This document shows positions 32,823-45,093 of a stretch of 64,000 bases of DNA, piece by piece. The translations under genes and the position numbers were made by a program. Numbering within the stretch: the stretch's first letter is position 1; every line of letters starts with the position of its first letter. Under the pieces are notes generated by a model, which was not told where the DNA came from, made no database searches, and saw nothing but the letters and a program-made list of their open reading frames with translations. The stretch is from Stenogyne calaminthoides (Eukaryota > Streptophyta > Magnoliopsida > Lamiales > Lamiaceae): contig JBBCBC010000027.1 of assembly GCA_037126765.1 (NCBI GenBank), positions 6,534,406 through 6,598,405 on the forward strand, written 5' to 3'.

Positions 32823-35800
32823 GTCAAATTGTACCTAAAAGTGAGCCACCCGCATAAACTTTCACCACTAGAATTGTTCTAAAACTTCATTCATGTTGAT
32901 GAATCTTAATTACTAAGCTAATCGTATGTGTGGGGAATTAAGGTTAACTATTGTATATGACACCTGAAGCACATCTTTATAATGATGGAATTTTGTTTCC
33001 CATGACTTCTTTGGATTTGACATGTTTTGGACATAATTAAAAAAAAAAAAAAACTTATATAAGCTAGTTTTACTGTGCAACTATTTTACATTTTATTTGT
33101 ACTTTTATATATAAGAGTAAGGGAGATAAGATTGAGAGAGAATATGGAATTGTATGTTTTTATTTAACTCTATTGATATACAGTGATATATATAGGCGTA
33201 CAAGATGATAAGGTTTACACTACATACAATCTTAACAAACCCCTAAAGACTAGGTAGTGCACGTTTGAAATTTAAATAGGTGAGGTTCTGGAATCTTCCT
33301 TTATATTATACAGTATTAATTATTTTACTAAAAGATACTATTAATTTGGTAGATTGATTTTTTAATTAAAAAAAATATTAATTGTTTTATTACAAAGTCA
33401 TAGTTACGTGAACCATTTACATGGTAAAATTGTTTTACATAACACCAACTCATATGTAATATAACCGTACGTTGTTTCGCCTAATATTGTAGTTCACTAT
33501 GGTTCTTAAATTTAGTTATTCTTATTGCGGTCAATTATTACCATAGAAATTGTTCTAAAGATGTATTAATATTGTTGGATCAACTACATATACTAATCTT
33601 TTAGTATCAAGTAGAATAATTAATATCTAATTTCTTGAGTTGTGTATGTATTCGTAACCTACACAGTGATCGTCCTCTGCAAATCCAATGCATCACATCA
33701 TATGTAATATAACCGTGCGGTTGTATTGTAAATTTGTAATTGAATCCAATGCATCACATCATTATAGTGTGTAGTTAAAAAAATAAAATTATACAATAGT
33801 AAATTCAATGCTTATTTTTTGAGCTTGATAGTAATTCAATTCGAGTAGGCTCGTCTAAGTTATTTACACGAATATTTTTTATTTTATTTTTTAAATGTGT
33901 TGTCGTGATTCGGTTGAAATGGTCTGATAATAGTTTGATAAATTTCAATACACTATATATATTGTGTATATTATTTTTGAACTCGAGTGAATTTCAAATT
34001 CTTTTCGAGCCAAAATTTGAGAAACTCGTAATTTAGCTGATGATACATCATACATTTATTACAACCTTATGTGGAAGTGCATATTACACAGAACTAATTG
34101 AGGTGGTCATGATGATCGTAATAAGTGTATAGATCACAAGATTTTAGATAGAATAAAATATATGTATTCACACGTTATGAGTCTTGGGACAAAAATATGC
34201 ATAAATGGAGCCCAATATATGATTGGAAGTATATCAGCCCAGCAAACTAACCTATTCAGGCACAAAGGCATACTTATCAAATTAATCAGGGAACAAAAAA
34301 TAGTATTTGTCTCTATATAATGGAGGACTTATATGAAATTGTCTGGCAGGTCTCGTTTATATTGATCTATTTATCATTTGTTCTAAAAAATACAAACTTT
34401 CCTGTAAATTACTTGTCCTATAAACTACTTATTCATTATATGAAATTGATATTAACTATTATACTTATAAATTTATATTATTATTCTTATAAATTGATAC
34501 CATTAGTAGGACGCAGAACTTTTGTTCAGCCAAGACACACGCATAAAAAAATTGTGTCCCGTACATATCATATAAATGCGAAAATAATTTCAACAGTTCT
34601 AAATGCAAAAAAAAAAAAATTGTTTCTTCAAACTTAGCGAATGGCGATGCATACCATATAAATGCGAAAATCATATAAATTCAATTGTTATAAGTGAGGT
34701 ATACTATAGCAGCGCGTGTGAAAATAATTTTGATCAGATATGATCTATCACCACTACTAAATTCAAATTAAATTCAAATTTCATATAAAAATCACCAAAA
34801 TTAGGATTTTTTATATTCGAGCGAGCTTCATCCGACATATGAACAGACAAATTATGGGCTTGAACAAAGAAATTAATGTACTTGATAATAATATTAGTAG
34901 GACCCTGAATTGGTTGAGTTGAAAATAAAATGTTCTATCTTAATATTAATTGATATTTGTTAAGTTTACAAAATACATTTAAAATTAAAAAAAATGAAGA
35001 TATATAAATACATTATAAAAAAAATTGAGGCAAGCTATTTGCCATGCCTTGTCTCAACGTGAATCCGCTTACTAACCATTAATATTTAATACTATAATAT
35101 TAATTTATAAATGTAATGTTATCAGTTAATATGTGCAGTAATATTAGTTTATAAATATAATGACATAAATTTCATATTATGAATAAATTTCACCGAAAAT
35201 TTACTTCATAAAAAATAATATCAGTCTCACGAAACGAGATAAATATATGAGATGTTCTCATAATTTTAATGTATTTAATGACACTAATTAATTAGCTTAT
35301 ATATTTCGAAATTTATTTGAATTAAATCCTATATTTTTATTTATCAAATTTGGGCCTTCGTAATATCCAAAAATCTAACGTTGTGTTTATTTTGGGACTC
35401 ATACGGATGGATTGGATTTAGAGTCTGACTTTTAAATCCTCATTCAATCCACACCTACAAATACATATTAAATTTATTATTATTCTTTCAAATACATCAC
35501 ACTTTATAAATTTTATTACTCTTCTCAATATAATATAATAATTAATACTACATTAATCAATATTAAATATTAATTTGACGTAAAGTTAAATCACACCATA
35601 CTCAAATCCAAAACAAACACATACACATACTATTTATCAAGATTTCTAAATCCTTAAATTCTAAAATTTTGACTTGTTCCGTACACTTAAATCCCAAAAC
35701 AAACACAGTCATTGTACTTGAATGAAGAATGTACTCTAAGCTAAGTACTTACGTTAAATTTTATTCAAATGAATGCCCAATGTATATTCATTTCAATTAA

Positions 35801-36074
35801 CACAAAAATACGAGACGGTCTCATACATGAATGATGATATATATAATATAACAAAAATCAATATTTATCATTTTTAAAGTATTAAAATATTATGAACAAA
35901 TTATATTTTTCAGACATCAGAAGATCGCTCTTTACGCGAATGTGTCTCTTCAATTATAAATATCAAAATAGAGAGCTCAATCATTTTTTGGTTCGAGAGT
36001 GTCTTTATTTACAAAAATTAAAATGGTACAATCATCAAAGAAATCCCAGCGAGTTTTAGAGTGAGACGAAATTA
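32823..36074. other. Intergenic AT-rich DNA
   Basis: No convincing gene in 3.2 kb. 33835-33990 matches the dispersed repeat at 19990-20075. The phrase catataaatgcgaaaat occurs twice (about 34569 and 34656). A TA- and A-rich composition produces chance frames (for example 34320-34637) without codon structure. 35340-35720 contains the words aaatccaaaacaaacaca twice. Confidence 0.45.
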
Positions 36075-36079
36075 AGAAA

Positions 36080-36309
36080 TCTAAAGATGTAACATAAGTT
36101 CTAGTTCATCTTCTCCAACTAATACTGTTACACTTACCAACTAATACTATTGGTCTGGTGTAACTTATATATAGGCCGCATTACTTTATTTTCATTTTTT
36201 ATCTTTTTGGTTCATAGATTCAGTTAACAGATTGTAACAGAAACACTTCCACTTCTTCAATTCAATATACAATCATGTTGATTTTGTTCTTCAATGCTTG
36301 ATTTCTACA
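36080..36309 (+). repeat. 5' LTR of copia element D (230 bp)
   Basis: Starts TCTAAAGATGTAACATAAG, ends TTTCTACA; followed at 36310 by TGGTATCGATTTG, a mutated tRNA-Met primer site. TATATATAGGCC at about 36168-36179 is a probable TATA box, present also in the 3' LTR. By eye about 5% divergence between the two LTRs. Confidence 0.9.
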
Positions 36310-39300
36310 TGGTATCGATTTGATTTTCGATTGATTCTACATCAATTGAATTGATAAGTTTTTAGGGTTTTTTTTCTTTTTTTTTGAATCGTTTTGTTGC
36401 GATTCGATCGATCTTGGAACTCCGCTGCAATCTTGAGTTCTATACTCATTTTTGTTCGGGACCGGTCTATCACGATAATTTTCTCTCAAATTTATCGATT
36501 TTATATCGATTTCTTGTTATTTCTTATGGCGTTTAATGGTGGTTCGCTGAATCCCGTGGAGAATCCTCTCTCTCCCTTAGCCCATCATCCGCAGGACAAT
36601 CCTGTTGTTGCCATTGTTCTGGAGCTTCTTGATGGCATGAATTTCGTTTCAGTGGAGCCACGCGGTCAAATGTCCCCTTAGTGTCAAGAATAAAGCACCT
36701 CTTATCGATGGTTCGTTGATACCACCGCCGGAGGATGGTGCTGATGCCGATCCAGTGGTTCGAGCGGCGTGGGTCCGTGCAAACGACCTTGTACTGATGT
36801 GGGTGTTGAATTCAATCAAGTCGGACATCAAACGCACCTTGGAGTATTTCACATCTGCAAAAGAAGTTTGGGATGAGCTCCACGTCAGGTATGCTAAATC
36901 TGACGACACTCGAGTATACGAATTAGAGAAATCTCTGAGTACCATATCCAAGGGTAATCAATCTTTAGTGGTTTATTACAATTCTTTTAAGGCTTTGTGG
37001 GATGAATGGTTGAGCTATATGCCTGCTTTACAATGCGGTTGTGGTGCTATGATTCAGTGTGTGTGTGAAATTCCTAAAATAGTGGCCAGGACTCAAGAGA
37101 AAGATGCGATGATTAAATTCTTGGTTGGCCTAGATGATAGTTATTCCTCTATTAGGAGTCACATTCTGATGCAATCTTCACAATACACTCTGTCAAAAGT
37201 TTAAATTTGTCCTTCTACAAGAGGAATCTCAGCGAGCCTTGAAGTGTGATAGTTCATCTCATACTGAATCAATTGCTATGTTGGCTAATAATGCCAAATT
37301 CTTCAAAGATAGGAAGAAGCCTTTGAAGTGTTCACATTGTGAGGGGACCTGGATACACAGTGGATAGGTGTTTTCAATTGATAGGGTACTCTCCAGGTTG
37401 GAAAGGGCCCAGAGGTCCTAGGAATGCTACTGCTGGTTCTGGTAAACCAGATGTTACTGCAAATGCTATGGTTAAGAATGAGGATTCTGAGTGTATGACA
37501 AATCCCCTGTTCACTCAAGACATGTTTGAATAATTCTTGAGCTTTGCCAAATTACACAAGGGAAATGAGCATACTCATACAGCTGCTGGTGCCTTTGTCA
37601 AACCCACAGATGGTCCTTCTACAGGTAAACAATCAGGTATTCATTCTTGTTTCCATACTGTGTCTTCTGATAGATTTAGTTGGATTCTTGATACTGGTGC
37701 CACTGACCATATGACCTGTGATTTAACTATGTTTTCATCTGTGCCAAAACCCTCTAATATAAATATCAAACTTCCAAACAATGCTTTTGCAACTGCTACT
37801 TTTATTGGAGATGTTATTCTAAATGAGTCATTAACTTTGTATGATGTTCTCTATGTTCCAGATTTTAATTTTTATTTGCTTTCCATATCTCACTTAACCA
37901 CCCACTCTAATTGCACTGTTAGCTTCTTGTCCTCACATTGTGTTTTGCAGGACAACAACACCAAGAGAGTGATTGGTACTGCTGAACAATTTGGAGGCTT
38001 ATACTGCATACAATCTGCTCATATTAGACATGCTAATACTGTGAAAACTTTTGATCATTCTTTGTGGCATAAAAGGTTAGGGCACATTTCTGATACAAAG
38101 TTGCAAATTTCAAATTTACCTGATGTTCCCTTGAATAAACATCCGAATAGAATTGTTTGTGACATATGCCCTCTTGCAAAGCAGAAAAGAGCTTCTTTTC
38201 CTATTAGTAATTCTACAACTTGTGTTGTGTTTGAACTCATACACTGTGATGTATGGGGACCTTTCCCCATTGCTTCTATACATGGTAATAAATCTGTAGA
38301 TGTACTTGGGTATATATGCTTAAGGCTAAGAGTGATGTGCAAACTTCTTTGGAAAACTTTGTTAATATGGTGCATACTCAATTTCAAATCAAGATTAAAA
38401 TCCTTAGAAGTGACAGTGGTACTGAGTTCTTATTACATGATTTCTTTCACATAACTGGTATATTACATCAAACCTCTTGTGTTGAAACCCCTCAGCAAAA
38501 TGGGGTTGTAGAAAGAAAACATCAGCACTTACTCCAAGTTGCAAGAGCACTTCTATTTCAGTCTTGTTTACCTTTAAAGTTTTGGAGTTTGTGTATTCAA
38601 ACAGTTGTGCATATTATAAACAGACTTCCCTATGATGTTTTAAAGAACAGAACTCCCTTTGAAATATTATACAAAAGATGTCCAGATTATTCTTATCTCA
38701 AAAATTTTGGTTGTTTATGCTTTGCAAGCACTCTGACTGCTCACAGAGGAAAATTTGATCCTAGATCCACAAAGTGTGTTTTTGTGGGTTATCCTTTTGG
38801 AACCAAAGGCTACAAGTGTTATGATCTTGTTACTGGGAAAATTTTTAATTCCAGAAATGTTATTTTCTATGAAAACATATTCCCTTATTCAGATAAAGTA
38901 TCTACTGAAAAATTCATTGATCAATTAGCTTCTGAAAATTTGAATACCAATCCTACAGATTCTATATTCTTTGATGATAATCCATCTTTTCATGTGCCTC
39001 ATGCTGTTGACATTATAGATCATGTTTTTGATCACACTTTGTCAGATAACATTTCTCATATTGATGAAATTATTGTTGATGCTCATCATGATTTACATAA
39101 TAGTCCTATACTAGATCAGACAGATAACCCAACTCCATCAATTGACACTTTGAATGGTGAGTTAAGAAGGTCAGATAAGTAAGACATACCCCTGCTTACT
39201 TAGATATATATAAGACATGTCTGCCTGATTCTATAAATCATAACTCTAAAAAGGCAAACATGCTTTCTAAATATCCCATTTCTGATTATTTGTCTACTGA

Positions 39301-39685
39301 CAAGCTCTCTCTTCAACACAAAGTTTTTACAGCTTCAATTTCACAGATAATTGAACCTAAAACTTACAAACAAGCTATAAAAGATGATAATTGGGTACAG
39401 GCTATGAATAAATAAATAGAGGCTTTGGAAAAGACAAACACTTGGTCTCTTGTTTATTTGCCACAGGGAAAACACTGCATAGGATGCAAATGGGTATTCA
39501 AAGTGAAGTACAATTCAGATGGAAGCATAGAGAGATACAAGGCAAGATTGGTGGCTAAAGGCTACACTCAAGAGGAAGGTATAGACTACTTTGATACCTT
39601 TTCTCCAGTTGCCAAGATCACCACTGTAAGACTCCTTTTATCTATAGCTGTTGCAAAGAAATGGTTTATACATCAATGTGATGTA

Positions 39686-41545
39686 TGTTGGGGAATTATT
39701 TGTCCGGATCTATTCGGGATGAATATTTAAATACAAATTTAATTCTAACAATTATTACTAGCATGAATTAATCCTATATTAATTCAAATAATAATTCAAC
39801 AATAAATCATGCATATAAACAGTTCACATAAATCCTACGCATGCGGAATTGCTACGGGTTTACGTGAACTAACCTCTCGGAGTGACAACCGTTGAGAAGA
39901 TGGATCCCGTTCACACGAACACACCAAAAGACCTTCTCAAGTATTCCCTTATCCTTGTTCAACAATCCGGTGGTAGGAACTCGAGAACAATTTAACAAAA
40001 GGAAAAATAAAATTATGTTGCACCACCTTTGTGGATTTCTAATTTTTTCAACACATGAAATTTCACTTGGGGATGAAAAAATCATCCCCTATTTATAAGA
40101 GGGTGATGGCCGATTTTTACTAGGAAAAAAGGGAGAGAAAATCTCTTTCTTGATCTCCAAGAAATCTTGAATATATATCACATATATTCTTTTCTCCTTA
40201 ATTAAAAATTTCCATAAAAATCCCACTCTCTTATTGTTATGGTATTTTCAAAACTTTAGGATAAAGATTCCAAGATTTGGATCTTCTTGAATTTATGAGA
40301 TATACTTGTATTCCAAGAATACATATCTTCCATAATATCTTTTCAAGAAAATCAAGAAAATCTTTGTTTCCTTTTATTTCTCATAATTTTCAAAAATTCC
40401 ACATAAATAACTAAGTGGGAGATTTCTTGAATTTAATGAGATAATCTTGTATTCCAAGAATACATATCCTCATTCCATAACAAAATTCAAAGAAAATCTT
40501 TCTTCCTTTTTATTCATGTTTTTCGAAAAAAATTGGAAAAAAATAAGCAACCATAATTTATTTTATTTTAAACACCTTTTTTCAGTTATTGGACATTATG
40601 TTTGGGCTACTTGAGGGGTCTTTAGGAGAATTAAGATTGGACCTTCTAATGGACTTTGAATATCTAATATTGAGCCACAATATTATTCAAGCCCATAAAT
40701 ATTAATTAATCCCACTACATAATTATTATTACACTATCCATCTTAATCCATATTACTGTTAATATGGCTCTCGGTTATTATTTCCCATGTTTAAGATTAT
40801 TCAGCCCATTAATTAATTCAAGCCACTGAAACAGGTTTCCTTTAATTAATATCTTTTGTCCTTGGTCAAGGAACGGTTCAACATTATTATCCATACTGGA
40901 AACTAATTCCACTTGCAAGATTTGGTATGATAAATCTTATGAACCTCCCAACGGGGCAAATCAAACAAGCGTACTTGCACACGATTCTTCGTATTAAATC
41001 TTAGCAATCGCATGTGACCAATAATATTGTCCAAGATATAAAGTATTGAATCTCATTGATTCTCTACCCATCATAAGTCAAAGCAATAATTACTAACCAC
41101 ACACGATCCTATTTAAGGGACGAAGATTAAGAAATAATAAACCATTGAGGTCTAATTCTTCCTAATTCAGTGCTGAAGAATTTATCCTCATGTAGGTCCT
41201 ATTCAACAGCATCGGGCCATGCACTAGTGTAATCTCTTGGTCAAGACAAGCCAATCCGAGCCTTTACTTCAACCTTTTCACGATGGATTGTTCATTTCAT
41301 CTAGGCGTGAAACGACCTCTTTTTTTAGTTACAAGCGGTCAGTTAATTTAATCTTTTGTGATCCGGTATCACTAAATTAACTACAATGTAACACGACTAT
41401 TTATTGAACAGTTATGCAAAGAAATATTTGTAACATTCAATGATATTTAAAGCATCATTGATAAATGATTTATTTCAATAAATAAGATGTAAATTCAGGT
41501 TTGGTTTACAAAGTAAAAACATACTTTTCAAAGATAACCCCAACA
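39686..41545 (-). repeat. Solo LTR (family of element B) inside the RT of element D, 1860 bp
   Basis: Plus-strand ends TGTTGGGG...CCCCAACA; perfect ATGTA target duplication (39681-39685 and 41546-41550). The RT frame of element D is split exactly between the duplicated bases (…HQCDV / KHFF…). Confidence 0.95.
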
Positions 41546-42539
41546 ATGTAAAACACTTCTTTTTTTATGGGGATCTTGATGAAGAGGTATTTATGGTCCC
41601 ACCCCGTGGTTATTGTTCTTCCGATGATGAGGGTATGCAAGTTAAAGAAAAGTCTTTATGGACTTAAACAAGCCTCAATACAATGGTTTAACAAGCTATC
41701 TCAAACACTAATTGCTTTTTGGTTATATACAATCAAGTCGACACATCACTTTTCACAAAAACCACCCATACTTCATTCACTGTTTTGGTTTGTTATGTAG
41801 ATGATATTATTATTTCTGGAAATGATTTGGATGACATTCTGAGCACAAAAACACATTTGCATGAAAAATTTACTATCAAAGATTTGGGGTCTTTGAAATA
41901 CATGTTAGGAATTGAAGTTGCAAGAAATGATACTGGTGTTCAGTTATGTCAAAGAAAGTATGTACTAGATCTTATTCTTTGATTGTGGATTGCTTTTGCT
42001 AGTAAAACCATGTTCCACTCCAATGGATCCCAAACACACACACGAGATGCTCCTCTATTGGAAAACCATGCTGAGTACAGGAGAATTATTGGAAAATTGT
42101 TGTATTTAACCATCACAAGACCTGATATTACATACACTGTTCAGACCCTAAGTCAGTACATGAGCAAACCTACTGAATTCCATATGAGTGTTGTTCATAG
42201 ATTGCTTAGATACTTGAAGTCCACTATAGGACAAGGTTTATTCTATTCTTCTAACAGCAATTTCAAGTTACAAGCTTTTTCAGATAGTGATTGGGCAAGA
42301 TGTGAGCAGACCAGAAGAAGCATTACAGGTTTTGCAATCTATTTGGGTGATTCCCTAATATCATGGAAGTCCAACAAGCATTCTACTGTTAGCAGATCAT
42401 CAACAGAGGCTGAATATAGGGCACTTTGTGCTACCACATGTGAACTCCAATGGGTGTTCTACATCTTGAAAGACTTGAAGATTCCACATCCTCAACCTGC
42501 AATTGTTTACACAGACAGCAAGTCAGCATATGGAATAGC

Positions 42540-42974
42540 CACTACAAGAAAATGTAGAATTGCCTACCAAAATTTTCAAATGCCTAATAAATTTTCCTAC
42601 AAAAATAATTTGGTCCTTAAAAATGACTATTGTCTAGGATTTGCCTACCAATTTTTAAAATAATCTATGAAAAGTCACCTACACAAAATAATTTCCTAGG
42701 CAAACTAATTACCTACCATGAAACTACCTACACATTCTTAATTTTCCTAGGCAAACTAATCAACTACAAAAGATAATTTCCTAGGCAACTTACATTTTGT
42801 AGGCAATTATATTTATGGTTAAGAAATGATTTTATAAATAAATTTACCTATTTAATTACATTCTCAGAGGCAAATTTTACCTATGAATGAAAATGTTAGG
42901 CAAATTGAATTATTCCCTAGGCAATCCTCTATTTTTTTTGAAAATTTCGAAGTAATCCTCTATTTTTTGTAGTG
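42540..42974. mobile_element. CACTA-type MITE inside RNase H of element D (435 bp)
   Basis: Ends CACTACAAGAAAATGTAG and, inverted, CACTACAAAAAATAGAGG; perfect AGC target duplication (42537-42539 and 42975-42977). The interior is full of ttgcctacc / ctaggcaa words in both orientations. Same family as the element split at 23781-29500. Confidence 0.95.
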
Positions 42975-42982
42975 AGCACCTT

Positions 42983-44668
42983 TGTTGGGGTTATCTTTGA
43001 AAAAGTATGTTTTTACTTTGTATAACCAAACTGGAGTTTCTTATTTATTTACTGAAATAAATTATTTAATCATTGTTGCATTAAATATGAATGAATGTTA
43101 TATATGTTTATTGCAAACTCGTTCAATAAGACAGTATGTATTACATTGTAGTTAATTTGGTGATACCCGATCACTGAAGATCAAATTAACAGCCCTCATA
43201 ATTAAGTACAAATTCACAACCCAAATGGAAATGAACAAACCATCATGAACGGTTGAAGTGTGAGACCCAGATTGACCTGTCTTGACCAAGGGATCACACT
43301 AGCACAGGGTGCGTTGAATGAGGACCTATGGGGAGGACAAATTCTTGATCTTTTGAATATTCAAGAATTAGACCTCAGTGGTGCGTTGTTTCTTAATCGC
43401 TGTCCCTTAAATAGGATCGTGTGAAATTAATAACTATTGCTTTGACTTATGATGGGAAGAGAGTCAATGTGATTCGATACCTTATATCTTGGGCAATATT
43501 ATTAATTACATGACGATTGCTGACATTTAAAACAGAGAATCGCGTACAAGTACGTCTTGCTTGATTTATCCCCTTGGTGGGCTCATATCCTTTATCATGC
43601 CAAATCTTGCAAGTGGAAATTTATTTCCCGCATGGATAATAATGTTGAGTTGTTTTTACTCCATGACAAAGATATTAATTAATATAAAGCTTGTTCGGTG
43701 GCTTAATTAATTAATGGACTAAGATAATCTTAAACGCGAAAATAATGACCGGAGCCATGTTATATGTGAAATCGTAATATGGGTTAAGATGGATAGTTCA
43801 ATATTAATTTATAGTGAGTAAATTAATATTAATGGACTTGAATAATATTTGGCCAAAAAATATTAAAAGCTTCATAGTCCATCGGAGCATTCAATTTTAA
43901 TTCTCCTAAAAGGACCCCCAAATAGCCCAAAATAAAGTCCAATTAATGAGAGAGAGAAGAAAATATTCTTGCTATATTTCCAAGTGTAATTTTCAAATTC
44001 TTGTCTATTAAAGGAAGAAAAGATTGTCTTGATTTTCTTGTAGTATTTTTATGGAAAGAGATAATTATTGTAGGAATACATAATTATCCCATAAATTCAA
44101 GAAGTCAAATATTGACTCCTTTATTAGTGTAAATTTTTTAAAATATAGGTAGAAGAGGAAAGAGATTTTTATGAAAAAATTTAATTAAGGAGAAAAGAAT
44201 ATAGGAGATATATTCAAGATTTTTCGAGACGAAAATATTTTCTTCCTTATTTTTCCTAGCCCTATTTTTTTTCGCCCCCCACTCCTCCTTATTTATAGGG
44301 GAATTTTCTTCATTCCCAAGTGCAATTCCATGTGTTGGAAATATTAGAAATCCACAAAGGTGGTAGCAAAATATTTAATTTCTCTCCCATTAAAATCGTT
44401 CGTGAAATCTTCCCACGGATAGCGTGGACTTTGGGGATATATTTGGGAAGGCTTTTGGGTTGATTCATCTGTTTGATTCTTCAAGAGGTTAGTAATTCAG
44501 AACTCCTAGTTCCGCATGTTTTAGGATTTACGTGAATTATGTACGCATGTTGTTTATTATTATGTTGAATTGATTTAGGATTAATTCATGTTAGTAATTA
44601 AATCGTTTAATTTAAGATGTATTTAAATAATCACCGAATAGATCCGGCAAGACTCGATTTTCCCAACA
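42983..44668 (+). repeat. LTR of the element-B family inside element D, no target duplication
   Basis: TGTTGGGG...CCCAACA, same orientation as 11211-12906. It starts only 5 bp after the target duplication of the CACTA MITE. The flanks ACCTT and CACAC do not match, unlike the two clean solo LTRs. Element D's RNase H resumes right after it. Confidence 0.9.
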
Positions 44669-44854
44669 CACACAACCCCATTCTTCATGAAAATCCAAAA
44701 CACATTCAGATAGATATCCATTTCACAAGGGACAAGATTAAAGAGAGATTGATCAAGCTTATCCAGATTCCCACTGAAGAGAACTTAGCTGATGCTTTAA
44801 CCAAACCATTAGCCCCTGCTCCTTTCAACAACATGACTCCCATTTTGAGGGGGA

Positions 44855-45088
44855 TCTAAAGATGTAACATAAGTTCTAGTTCATTTTCTCCAACTAATCT
44901 TTGTTACACTTACCAACTAATATTGTTGGTCCGAATTGTAACTTATATATAGGCCGCATTACTCTTATTTTCATTTTTTATCTTTTTGATTCATAGATTC
45001 AGTTAATAGATTGTAACAGAAACACTTCCACTTCTTCAATTCAATATACAATCATGTAGATTTTGTTCTTCAATGCTTGATTTCTACA
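44855..45088 (+). repeat. 3' LTR of copia element D (234 bp)
   Basis: Close copy of 36080-36309, directly after the polypurine tract GAGGGGGA (44847-44854), and followed by the target duplication AGAAA. Confidence 0.92.
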
Positions 45089-45093
45089 AGAAA

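Larger units (their letters stand above)
36526..44860 (+). pseudogene. gag-pol of copia element D, interrupted
   Basis: ATG at 36526 (MAFNGGSLN). Gag (UBN2-type): WVRANDLVLMWVLNSI, SAKEVWDELHVRYA (36760-36890). Zinc-knuckle-like LKCSHC...GYTVDRCF near 37330-37372, broken by a frame change. Protease WILDTGATDHM (37682-37714). Pre-integrase LWHKRLGHIS (38063). Integrase ILRSDSGTEF and PQQNGVVERKHQHLLQVARA (38390-38550). RT start CIGCKWVFKVKYNSDGS (about 39475) and KARLVAKGYTQEEGIDYFDT, cut at 39685 by the solo LTR, resuming at 41551 through LYGLKQA and YVDDIIISGND (41798-41828). RNase H ITRPDIT, SSTEAEYRALCA (42397-42432), cut at 42539, ending after 44669 with NPKHIQIDIHF and LADALTKPLA to the stop at 44857-44859. 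Several frameshifts and stops also exist (36680, 37200, 37531, 38330, 39180, 41980). Confidence 0.9.
36080..45088 (+). mobile_element. Complete Ty1/copia retrotransposon D with three nested insertions
   Basis: LTRs 36080-36309 and 44855-45088; perfect AGAAA target duplication (36075-36079 and 45089-45093); primer-binding site TGGTATC at 36310; polypurine tract GAGGGGGA at 44847-44854. Inside lie a minus-strand solo LTR (39686-41545), a CACTA MITE (42540-42974) and another LTR (42983-44668). Without these the element is about 5.0 kb, a normal copia length. LTR termini are TC...CA rather than TG...CA. Confidence 0.93.

Noticed and set aside
34320..34637. 105-codon frame with hydrophobic stretch
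   Set aside because: AT-rich chance frame with tandem words from the surrounding DNA, an overlapping frame on the other strand and no recognisable domain.
39852..40098. Frames on both strands repeated in similar form at 31085-31321
   Set aside because: They lie in the LTR family around its TATA box and leader; similarity reflects LTR copies, not a gene.
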